Below, piece after piece: positions 6,406 through 12,475 of a stretch of 12,475 bases of DNA. The stretch is taken from NCBI GenBank assembly GCA_902775835.1, contig CACYNZ010000077.1, positions 1 to 12,475 of the forward strand. Reading direction: 5' to 3'. A program made the translations under genes and the position numbers. Within the stretch, counting starts at the first letter, position 1. Every line of letters begins with the position of its first letter. The notes under the pieces are model-generated. The model ran no database searches. It worked only from the letters and a program-made list of their open reading frames with translations, and was not told the DNA's origin. This DNA comes from an uncultured Eubacteriales bacterium (GTDB lineage: Bacteria > Bacillota_A > Clostridia > Christensenellales > Aristaeellaceae).

Positions 6406-7326
6406 ATGATCAGACAGGCAGCATTTGAAAGACCGGGCACATTTCTGAAAGGCGGCATGCACTGCCATACCACAAGATCGGACGGTCTGGGGGATCCGGC
6501 TGATGTCATCCGCATGCATTATGAGCATGGCTATGCGTTTCTGGCACTGACCGATCACAACCGGTTCAACCGGATCAATTATGCGGATGTGCCCATGACG
6601 ATCCTGTCCGGGATTGAGCGGAACATGGAGCTTCCGGGCTGGACAAGGGACCGGCCCCACTGCGTGCATATTGTCGGGGTTGGGGACCCTGCTTCGACAG
6701 AGGGCCCGGCGCACGATGAAAAGATTCCCGAGTACGGGCGGTATAAAGATCTGGCTGCGGCACAGGGCATGATCGACCAGATGCATGCGTGGGGGCTGAA
6801 AACCTTCTACTGCCATCCGGAGTGGTCAGGTACCCGGTATGAGGAGTACCGGGTGCTTCAGGGCCTGTTCGGCATGGAAGTGTGGAATTCCGGCTGTGCC
6901 ATCGAGAATGATCAGGATACGGACAACGGCCACTACTGGGATGAGGCGCTTGATACGGGAAGAAGAATGTGGGGCGTTGCCGTGGATGACGGGCATCAGA
7001 TGGCGCATCACTGCCAGGGATGGGTCATGGTGAAGGCGGAGAACAATGCGCCGGCCATTCTTCAGGCGCTGGAGGACGGTGCGTTCTATGCCTCCTGCGG
7101 TCCGGTGATCCATGACTTCTATGTGGAAAACAACCGGGCCTATCTGGACTGCAGTGATGCGGTGAGCATCAGTTTCCGCACACTGCGCAGTCCGCTGCTC
7201 AAAACAGTGGGCGAGCATGTGACGCATGCGGAAACCGGCATGCACCCGGGCACGCATTATGTGCGCGCGGTGGTTACGGACGCGCAGGGGCGCAGAGCAT
7301 GGACCAATCCCATTTTCATGCGGTAA
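6406..7326 (+). CDS. PHP-domain metal-dependent phosphoesterase-like protein
   Basis: A 306-residue PHP-superfamily protein, last gene of the operon. The motifs run in the usual order: HCH at 19-21 with Asp26 (HCHTTRSDG), LTDHN at 48-52, Glu71 (GIERNME), CHPEW with His137, and VDDGH with Asp194 and His197. These residues bind up to three metal ions in the family, whose members include phosphatases such as histidinol phosphatase and nucleotide or oligonucleotide phosphoesterases. Residues from about 205 onward form a C-terminal beta-rich part ending in NPIFMR, as in stand-alone 'PHP domain-containing' proteins of gut Bacillota. The ATG at 6406 is preferred because AGGAGG (6393-6398) precedes it by 7 nt; the ATG at 6382, overlapping the esterase stop, would add 8 residues. 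The exact substrate cannot be told. Confidence 0.87.
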   Translation: MIRQAAFERPGTFLKGGMHCHTTRSDGLGDPADVIRMHYEHGYAFLALTDHNRFNRINYADVPMTILSGIERNMELPGWTRDRPHCVHIVGVGDPASTEGPAHDEKIPEYGRYKDLAAAQGMIDQMHAWGLKTFYCHPEWSGTRYEEYRVLQGLFGMEVWNSGCAIENDQDTDNGHYWDEALDTGRRMWGVAVDDGHQMAHHCQGWVMVKAENNAPAILQALEDGAFYASCGPVIHDFYVENNRAYLDCSDAVSISFRTLRSPLLKTVGEHVTHAETGMHPGTHYVRAVVTDAQGRRAWTNPIFMR

Positions 7327-7368
7327 GTTCAGCCCTGGGAAAAACCATGGATACGGACAGACAGAAAT

Positions 7369-7402
7369 ACAGCGGTCCGGCAGATTGCCGGGCCGCTGTT
7401 TG
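7369..7402 (+). terminator. Hairpin terminator between convergent operons
   Basis: A 14-bp stem (7369-7382 with 7386-7399, one G-U pair) closes a 3-nt loop and is followed by only a short TTT run. It lies 42 nt after the PHP stop. Read on the minus strand it is followed by ATTTCT, so it may serve weakly for the convergent GltD-like gene too. Nothing else is seen between 7327 and 7434. Confidence 0.7.
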
Positions 7403-7434
7403 AATCTGAACGCAGTTATTTCAGGAATGAAGCA

Positions 7435-8736
7435 TCAGAGAACCTGCTCTGCCTGGGCGGCGGCGTCGATGTTTTCCACCACCGGGACATCCGGGTAATC
7501 CGTGGTCACGGGCATGGGCAGGGACTGCATGTATTCATGCATGGCCTCGGCCACGCGCTTGCCGTTGGCAACGGCCTCCACAACCGTCCGGGCTCCGCTT
7601 GTTGCATCGCCTGCGGCGAATACGCCGGCCCGGCTGGTGTGGCCGTCGGCGTCCACGGTCAGAAGTCCCTTGTTGGTCAGGTCAATGCCCTTGGTGCTGG
7701 TGACCAGATTGCTCTCGGCGCCCTGGCTGATGGCAATGATGACACCGGTGCAGGGGTACAGTTTTTCTGTGCCCGGGATCGGACTGACCCGCCCGTTTTC
7801 ATCCACCTGGCTGTCCGCCAGGATAACGCCGTCTTCCCGGATTTCCCGGGTGCATTTGTTCATGATGAAATCCACGCCTTCCAGACGGGCGTAGCTGCTC
7901 TCATACTGACTGGCGGTAAGCGTGTCGGTGAGATTGACGCAGGTGACAAAGCGGGCGCCTTTGCGCACGGCGGTTCTGGCGCAGTCCATGGCGCTGTTGC
8001 CTGTGCCGATGATCATGATGCGCTCTCCAAGGCGAAAGGCGTCCGGACTGGCGAGATAATTGATGGCATAGGTGACGTGGCCGAGGCTTTCCCCGCGGAT
8101 ATTGAGCTTGTTGGGCTTCCACAGTCCCGCGCCCACGAACACGCTCTGATAGCCGTCCCGGAAAAGATCGTCAATGGTGATGGCACTTCCGATATAGGTG
8201 TTGGGCCGGAACTGGATGCCCTTGAGCTCCAGATGCCGGTAGGCCATGTCATCCAGCACGGAATCCGGAAGCCGGAAGTCCGGGATGCCGTAGCGCAGAA
8301 CGCCGCCGATCTTGTCCCGGCTGTCATAGATGGTGACCTTATAGCCGTAGCGCGCGAGAATGATGGCAATGGTGAGGCCGGCAGGGCCTGCGCCGATGAC
8401 AGCGGCCTTGCGGCCATTGGGCTTTGCGGGACCCTGCACCATCTGATTGGCATAGGTGGAGGAGATGTAGCTCTCGATAATGGAAAAATGTACGGGTGCT
8501 TCCTTGATGCCGCGCACACAGTGGCCTTCGCACTGCTTTTCATGATTGCAGACCAGGGAGCAGACCGTGGTCAGCGGATTGTTTTCAAACAGCATCCAGC
8601 CCGCTTCGTTGAGTTTTCCGGCCTTGAGCAGACGTATGACTTCCGGGATGTTGGTATGAATGGGACAGCCTTCCTGACATCTGGGTTTCTTGCAGCCGAG
8701 ACAGCGGTTGGCTTCTTCCATTACGTGAAGTGCCAT
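7435..8736 (-). CDS. GltD-like Fe-S/FAD NAD(P)-dependent oxidoreductase
   Basis: A 433-residue protein of the glutamate synthase small subunit (GltD) / dihydropyrimidine dehydrogenase N-terminal superfamily. Cys12, 15, 20, 24 (CxxCx4Cx3CP) and Cys59, 63, 69, 73 are placed to hold two [4Fe-4S] clusters. The FAD site GAGPAGL is at 115-121, the family motif GGVLRYGIPDFRLP at 144-157, the NAD(P) site GTGNSAMD at about 240-252, and the FAD-closing AAGD with SGARTVVEA near 385-395. The protein moves electrons between NAD(P)H, FAD and Fe-S centres. No GltB/GltA large subunit is next to it, so a true glutamate synthase role is doubtful and another partner is likely. GGGAGG (8745-8750) lies 8 nt before the ATG. 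It is last in an operon behind the aldo/keto reductase, 55 nt away. Confidence 0.92.
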   Translation of the reverse strand: MALHVMEEANRCLGCKKPRCQEGCPIHTNIPEVIRLLKAGKLNEAGWMLFENNPLTTVCSLVCNHEKQCEGHCVRGIKEAPVHFSIIESYISSTYANQMVQGPAKPNGRKAAVIGAGPAGLTIAIILARYGYKVTIYDSRDKIGGVLRYGIPDFRLPDSVLDDMAYRHLELKGIQFRPNTYIGSAITIDDLFRDGYQSVFVGAGLWKPNKLNIRGESLGHVTYAINYLASPDAFRLGERIMIIGTGNSAMDCARTAVRKGARFVTCVNLTDTLTASQYESSYARLEGVDFIMNKCTREIREDGVILADSQVDENGRVSPIPGTEKLYPCTGVIIAISQGAESNLVTSTKGIDLTNKGLLTVDADGHTSRAGVFAAGDATSGARTVVEAVANGKRVAEAMHEYMQSLPMPVTTDYPDVPVVENIDAAAQAEQVL

Positions 8737-8791
8737 GGTTATATCCTCCCTTGTTTTCTGTGGGATTGGGGAGACCGGAAACCGTGGAAAT

Positions 8792-9853
8792 TCAGTTTTC
8801 TTCCTTGTTGATGTTCATGTGCATGATGTTGCGGTACTTGGAGCCGATGGTGCGCTCCAGCGTGAAGGGCTCACCGGGCAGGTCCGGATACTCGGACAGC
8901 AGGGCGGTAATGGTGGCAAGCTCTTCATCTGTCAGCTCAAAGGTGAACAGCTGCGCATTGGATTCCACATGACGGCTGTTGCGCACGCCGATAATGGCGG
9001 CACCGACGCCGCTCTGGCTGAGGATATACCGGGTGGCCACGTTGGAGATGCTGACATGATGCGCATCCGCGATATCCCGCAAAAGGAGCAGAAGACGCTG
9101 ATAGCCTTCAATGCCCAGTGTGTCTTCGATGACCTGCATGTACTTGACCTGGGAGCGGGTTTCCGGCGTGAAGTCTGTGCGACCGATGTAGCGCTCGGCC
9201 AGGAAGCCGCCGGAGAGCGTGCCGTAGCACAGCTGGCTGATGCCGTGGGCACGGCAGTAAGGGAGCATTTCCTTTTCCGTGCGCCGGTCGAAGACGGAGT
9301 ACTGGGACTGGATGGAGACCACGGGAATCCCGGCATCCACCAGTTCCTTCAGGTGTGGGGTGTCGAAGTTGGTGACGCCGATATGCCGGATCTTGCCTTT
9401 TTCCTGAAGCTTCACCAGGTAGCCGGCTACATCCAGACAGCCGGGCGCGTCGTAATCCCACCAGTGGAACTGGACAAGATCCAGCGTTTCACGATTCAGG
9501 CGCTTGAGGCTCCGGTCAATGATGCCCTCGGTATAGGCAAAGTCCACGTCGCGCAGGAGATTGATGTCGGGCACATACTTGGTATGGATCTGAATGTCTT
9601 CGGGTCCGACAGCGCCTTTCCCTTCCTTCAGTTCCGTGACAAACCGGCCGATGAAGTCCTCGGCCCCGGTATAGATGTCGGCGCAGTCAAACGTGGTAAA
9701 GCCGCGCTCCACCAGCATGTGGAAGGCGCGCATGACATCCTGCATGTCCAGTGCGCCGTTCAGGCTGTGCCCGAGGGACAGCTGCCAGCAGCCGTTGATG
9801 GCACGGTTGATAAAATAACCTGGCGCGAGTTCATAGGCCTGAGCCTGTTTCAT
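8792..9853 (-). CDS. Aldo/keto reductase
   Basis: A 353-residue member of the aldo/keto reductase superfamily, which reduces aldehydes and ketones (or oxidises alcohols) with NAD(P)H in a TIM barrel. The catalytic tetrad is complete: Asp56 and Tyr61 in FDCADIYTG, Lys92 in IHTKY and His130 in VQFHWWDYD. Later family features include GVTNFD and the C-terminal cofactor segment IIGVRNSRHVESN. No ferredoxin-like Cys motif is present, so this is not the Fe-S subclass common in clostridia. The ATG at 9853 was chosen because AAAGGA (9862-9867) lies 8 nt before it; an in-frame start at 9913 would run deep into the upstream gene. The start overlaps the preceding gene by 23 nt, suggesting translational coupling. 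The substrate is unknown. Confidence 0.92.
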   Translation of the reverse strand: MKQAQAYELAPGYFINRAINGCWQLSLGHSLNGALDMQDVMRAFHMLVERGFTTFDCADIYTGAEDFIGRFVTELKEGKGAVGPEDIQIHTKYVPDINLLRDVDFAYTEGIIDRSLKRLNRETLDLVQFHWWDYDAPGCLDVAGYLVKLQEKGKIRHIGVTNFDTPHLKELVDAGIPVVSIQSQYSVFDRRTEKEMLPYCRAHGISQLCYGTLSGGFLAERYIGRTDFTPETRSQVKYMQVIEDTLGIEGYQRLLLLLRDIADAHHVSISNVATRYILSQSGVGAAIIGVRNSRHVESNAQLFTFELTDEELATITALLSEYPDLPGEPFTLERTIGSKYRNIMHMNINKEEN

Positions 9854-10202
9854 ACAGATCATCCTTTCTGTCGGAAACTTCTTCGGTGGTGCACTGATTG
9901 TGGCTGAATACATGCGGCTTTGTGCGTGTGATCCGGAACCGGGCTCCGCAGTTGGGATCCGGGCAGGCGATCAGGCTGTCGGACAGTATCCAGTCATTCT
10001 GCTGAAGCGGTCTCTGCTTGGCCGGCAGAAGCGGGAGAAGTGCGCTGAGCGCATACATGGAAAAGGAATGCGTCTGGGGGAAGATGAGGTTTTCGCCCTC
10101 CACAAGAAAATAATCCCCGGCCCTGTGGCTGCAGACCATAGGCCTGTCCGTGGCGACAACTTCCACGCGGAGATCGTACAGGGTGAATTCATCCTGGCTC
10201 AT
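9831..10202 (-). CDS. TIGR04076-like small uncharacterised protein
   Basis: A 123-residue cytoplasmic protein, first in the minus-strand operon. The visible pattern is an N-terminal strand DLRVEVV, a Cys-Ser-His segment (24-26), GDYFLVEGENLIFP at 29-42, a hydrophobic stretch FSMYALSALLPLLPAK at 47-62 and a conserved-looking IACPDPNCGARFRI with Cys80 and Cys85. This layout resembles the TIGR04076 family, which has no established function; the match is from memory and not verified. The two Cys could bind metal or form a redox pair. The last 30 or so residues are polar and overlap the AKR start. The ATG at 10202 follows GAGAG by about 9 nt; the in-frame ATG at 10211 abuts that sequence and is less likely. 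The gene has no other close neighbour than the redox enzymes, which hints at a redox role. Confidence 0.75.
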   Translation of the reverse strand: MSQDEFTLYDLRVEVVATDRPMVCSHRAGDYFLVEGENLIFPQTHSFSMYALSALLPLLPAKQRPLQQNDWILSDSLIACPDPNCGARFRITRTKPHVFSHNQCTTEEVSDRKDDLYETGSGL

Positions 10203-10226
10203 GTGCGTCATCTCTCTTTCAACTGA

Positions 10227-10255
10227 AGTCTAAACGTGAAGCATCCAATTGTCAA
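10227..10255 (-). promoter_or_regulatory. Sigma-A type promoter of the TIGR04076-AKR-GltD-like operon
   Basis: On the minus strand the -35 is a perfect TTGACA (complement of 10250-10255) and the -10 is TAGACT (complement of 10227-10232, 4 of 6 matches), 17 nt apart. Transcription would start near 10220, leaving a leader of only about 18 nt before the ATG at 10202. Confidence 0.68.
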
Positions 10256-10411
10256 CGAAAAACAGGGGCCTGGGTGACGCTCTTCAGGGCCGGGGCAGAG
10301 CATGCCGGTAAGGGAACAACAGGGAATGGTGCCGGATCCGGACCTTCGGGGCGATGCCTTCGGTTCAAAGAAAAACAGAAAAAAGCCAGAATCCGGGGTC
10401 CCGGAAAAGTA

Positions 10412-10425
10412 TATTATAGTATAAT
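10412..10425 (+). promoter_or_regulatory. Likely promoter of the M24-M29 operon
   Basis: A consensus TATAAT (10420-10425) sits in an AT-rich island (10410-10427) inside otherwise GC-rich sequence, 39 nt before the M24 start. No convincing -35 is seen at 16-18 nt, so an activator or an alternative -10 within the island is possible. The rest of the 10203-10464 interval holds a 10-bp palindrome CCGGATCCGG (10332-10341) and nothing else I can support. Confidence 0.45.
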
Positions 10426-10464
10426 AAACGCGCCAATATGTATAAATGCACAGGAAAGGAAACC

Positions 10465-11703
10465 ATGACGATGTGGACTGTGAAAGAACAATATGCCCTG
10501 CACGATGAGATTCTGAAAGAACGCATCCACTGCCTGATGCCGCAGCTGATGAAGGAATGCGGTGTCGAAATGTGGGTGGTGATTTCCCGGGAATATAATG
10601 AGGATCCCGTGTTTCCGACGCTGGTGCCTTCCCTGGTAAAGAACGCAAGCCGTACCACCTGTCTGGTCTTCTGCCTGGACGGGGAGGGCAACTATGAGGC
10701 ACTCAATGTTTCCCGGCCCAATCCGCGCTTCGACGGGTTCTATACCCAGGCCATGAACCGCCGGGATGATGTGTTTGAGGCACTGAATCATCTGATCGCG
10801 CGGAAAAAGCCGTCCAGGGTGCATGTGGATATTTCCAATGAGTGCGCCATCGCGGACGGTCTGAGCAAGAATCTGTATGATCACCTGCAGATGGCGCTGA
10901 ACGGAAGCGTACCGCTGGTCAGCGCGGAGGAGATTGTCATCCGCTGGATTGAGACGCGGACCAGGCGGGAACTGGAAATCTATCCCGAGATCTACCGCAT
11001 GATGATGGATATTGTGGATGATGTGTTCAGCGGAAGCTTCATTCATCCCGGCGTGACCACCACCACGGATGTGGAGTGGGGGATCATGCAGCGGGTCAAT
11101 GATCTGGGCCTGCCATTCTGGTTTGCGCCGGATGTGGACCTCCAGCGCAAAGGCAGCGCGGATTCGCGGATGAGCGGTGTGGTGATTGAGGAAGGCGATA
11201 TTGTGCACTGCGACGTGGGCCTGATCTGTCTGGGCCTGCACACGGATACGCAGCGCAATGTGTATATCGGACGCAAGGGAGAAACGGAGATCCCGGAAGG
11301 CATCCGCGCAGCGTTCCGCACCGGAAACCGGTTCCAGGACATCGTGCGCGGCCAGTATAAGGCGGGCCGCACCGGAAATGAAATCTTCGCATCCTCACTG
11401 GAGATGGCGCGCAGCGAAGGCGTTCAGGCCATGAGCTACTGTCATCCCATCGGCACATTCGGCCACAGCGCAGGCCCCTGTGTAGGCATGTATGACAATC
11501 AGGGCTTTGTGCCGGGGCATGGGGAACTGGTGATGCATGACGATACCTGCTATGCCCTGGAGCTGAACATTGCGCAGAAGGTTCCGGAATGGGATGATCA
11601 GCTGGTTTACATGTATCTGGAGGAAACCGTTGCATTTACGGGCGGGGAAACCTGCTTCATGGACGACAAGCGGGAAATCATCCGCTTTGTTCCGGCGCAG
11701 TGA
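10465..11703 (+). CDS. M24-family metallopeptidase (Xaa-Pro aminopeptidase / prolidase type)
   Basis: A 412-residue protein with the creatinase/aminopeptidase (pita-bread) fold of peptidase family M24, which removes N-terminal residues before proline or splits Xaa-Pro dipeptides in the cytoplasm using two metal ions. Residues 1 to about 165 form the creatinase-like N-terminal domain. In the catalytic domain the five metal ligands can be assigned: Asp250 (HCDVG), Asp261 (HTDTQRN, the standard 11-residue step), His334 (GHSAGP), Glu366 (ALELN) and Glu386 (LEETV). His327 (CHPIG) is also in the substrate-side loop. AGGAAAGGA ends 4 nt before the ATG at 10465; the ATG at 10471 is an equally possible start. 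The M29 gene follows after 18 nt. The GHSAGP loop is less typical than the common GHGIG, so a non-prolyl substrate within M24 is conceivable. Confidence 0.9.
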   Translation: MTMWTVKEQYALHDEILKERIHCLMPQLMKECGVEMWVVISREYNEDPVFPTLVPSLVKNASRTTCLVFCLDGEGNYEALNVSRPNPRFDGFYTQAMNRRDDVFEALNHLIARKKPSRVHVDISNECAIADGLSKNLYDHLQMALNGSVPLVSAEEIVIRWIETRTRRELEIYPEIYRMMMDIVDDVFSGSFIHPGVTTTTDVEWGIMQRVNDLGLPFWFAPDVDLQRKGSADSRMSGVVIEEGDIVHCDVGLICLGLHTDTQRNVYIGRKGETEIPEGIRAAFRTGNRFQDIVRGQYKAGRTGNEIFASSLEMARSEGVQAMSYCHPIGTFGHSAGPCVGMYDNQGFVPGHGELVMHDDTCYALELNIAQKVPEWDDQLVYMYLEETVAFTGGETCFMDDKREIIRFVPAQ

Positions 11704-11721
11704 CCGGGGAGGAGAGGCATC

Positions 11722-12475
11722 ATGATTGACGAGAGAGTAAAGAAGCTGGCTGCGAACCTGATCCGGCATTCCCTGAAAGTGAAAAGCGGCGAAAAGGTGC
11801 TCATTGAAACACGCGGCATTGATGCTGCCTTTGTATCGGAACTGATCCGGGAGACCTACGCGGCGGGCGGCCTGCCCTTTGTGAACCTGAAGCTTCCGGA
11901 GATTGACCGGGAAATCCAGAAGGGCTGCAGTGAAGAACAGCTGCGTCTTATGTACAAGTGGGAAGAAGAGCGCATGCTGGCCATGGACTGCTATATCGGG
12001 ATCCGGCTGCCCGTGAACAGCTTTGAGGAAAGCGGCGTGGCCTTTGAGAAAACGGAACTCTACAACAGCCTGTATGACCGCAAGCTTCTGATGGAAGTGC
12101 GCGTGCCCACGACCCGCTGGGTGGTGCTGCGTTATCCCACGCCGGCCATGGCCCAGGCAGCCGGTATGAATACCCAGGACTTTGAGGACTTCTATTTCGG
12201 AGCCTGCTGTCTGGACTATGACCGGATGAGCGAGGCCATGAATCCGCTCAAGGAGCTCATGGACCGCACGGACCGGGTGCATATCACGGCACCGGGCACA
12301 GACCTGAGCTTCTCCATCCGCGGCATCGGCGGCGTCAAGTGCGACGGGGACGCGAACATTCCCGACGGCGAAGTGTATTCCGCTCCGGTCCGGGATTCCG
12401 TGGAAGGATATATCACCTATAACACGCCCTCCATGGTGGACGGCTTCTGCTTTGAAAACATCCGCCTGGAGTTTG
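11722..12475 (+). CDS. M29-family (AmpS/PepS-type) metal-dependent aminopeptidase, 3' end outside window
   Basis: The frame opens at the ATG at 11722, after GGGGAGGAG (11706-11714), and stays open to the window end, giving 251 residues of a protein family usually around 370-410 long. The start MIDERVKKLAANLIRHSLKVKSGEKVLIE matches the N-terminal domain layout of peptidase family M29 (aminopeptidase T, AmpS, PepS). Near the end, DANIPDGEVYSAPV carries Glu217, corresponding to the first metal ligand of the family; the remaining ligands would lie beyond the window. These enzymes release a range of N-terminal amino acids using two metal ions. Placement directly after the M24 gene suggests co-expression for peptide breakdown. 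The family assignment is confident; the specificity is not known. Confidence 0.9.
   Translation, partial: MIDERVKKLAANLIRHSLKVKSGEKVLIETRGIDAAFVSELIRETYAAGGLPFVNLKLPEIDREIQKGCSEEQLRLMYKWEEERMLAMDCYIGIRLPVNSFEESGVAFEKTELYNSLYDRKLLMEVRVPTTRWVVLRYPTPAMAQAAGMNTQDFEDFYFGACCLDYDRMSEAMNPLKELMDRTDRVHITAPGTDLSFSIRGIGGVKCDGDANIPDGEVYSAPVRDSVEGYITYNTPSMVDGFCFENIRLEF

Noticed and set aside
7537..8811. Open plus-strand frame of about 420 codons opposite the GltD-like gene
   Set aside because: It mirrors a well-supported gene with intact cofactor motifs; the translation has no family features, and long antisense frames are expected at this GC content.
8735..9907. Open plus-strand frame of about 390 codons opposite the aldo/keto reductase
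   Set aside because: Same reasoning: the minus-strand frame carries the full AKR tetrad and a ribosome site, the plus-strand frame carries neither.
10332..10341. CCGGATCCGG palindrome as a regulatory site
   Set aside because: A 10-bp GC-rich palindrome is easily expected by chance here and no second copy was seen nearby.

Overview
The window looks like chromosomal DNA from a fairly GC-rich Bacillota (Firmicutes) member, most likely a gut-type clostridial or erysipelotrichial lineage. The reasons are strong GGAGG-type ribosome binding sites on most genes, sigma-A type promoters, a CtsR-type operator, and a very large secreted-type protein made of 'GH...ATCTxxG...YWxCxxCxKLF' repeats of a kind common in surface proteins of that phylum. 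The genus cannot be fixed from the sequence. No RNA genes, insertion sequences, phage genes or CRISPR arrays were seen.

Layout. (1) 2-3532, plus strand: the 3' part of a giant repeat gene that begins before the window. It has 19 units, most of exactly 153 bp, and its centre is a three-unit higher-order repeat of exactly 459 bp. A Pro/Glu-rich linker and an unrecognised C-terminal domain with no sortase signal follow, then a plus-strand terminator. (2) 3652-4306, minus strand: a monocistronic Hsp20 chaperone gene with a well-formed promoter, a CtsR-type operator over the -35 box, a 112-nt leader that can base-pair across its own ribosome binding site (a candidate RNA thermometer), and a strong terminator. 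(3) 4654-7326, plus strand: a three-gene operon of a metallo-beta-lactamase-fold hydrolase, an alpha/beta-hydrolase esterase and a PHP-family metal-dependent phosphoesterase-like protein, ending in a hairpin terminator. (4) 7435-10202, minus strand, convergent with the previous operon: a TIGR04076-like small protein, an aldo/keto reductase and a GltD-like Fe-S/FAD pyridine-nucleotide oxidoreductase, read from a promoter with a consensus -35. (5) 10465-12475, plus strand, divergent from operon 4: an M24 (Xaa-Pro aminopeptidase/prolidase type) metallopeptidase followed 18 nt later by an M29 aminopeptidase that is cut by the window end.

How the genes may work together. The hsp20 unit is a self-contained heat-shock response gene with apparent control at both transcription and translation. 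The MBL/esterase/PHP operon groups three hydrolases of unknown substrate and is plausibly catabolic. The TIGR04076/AKR/GltD-like operon looks like a redox unit in which the AKR could use or supply reducing equivalents handled by the flavoprotein, but this is inference. The M24/M29 pair would together trim peptides to free amino acids. The points most worth following up are the repeat protein (higher-order amplification and covarying His/Cys positions that suggest one metal site per unit) and the hsp20 leader.
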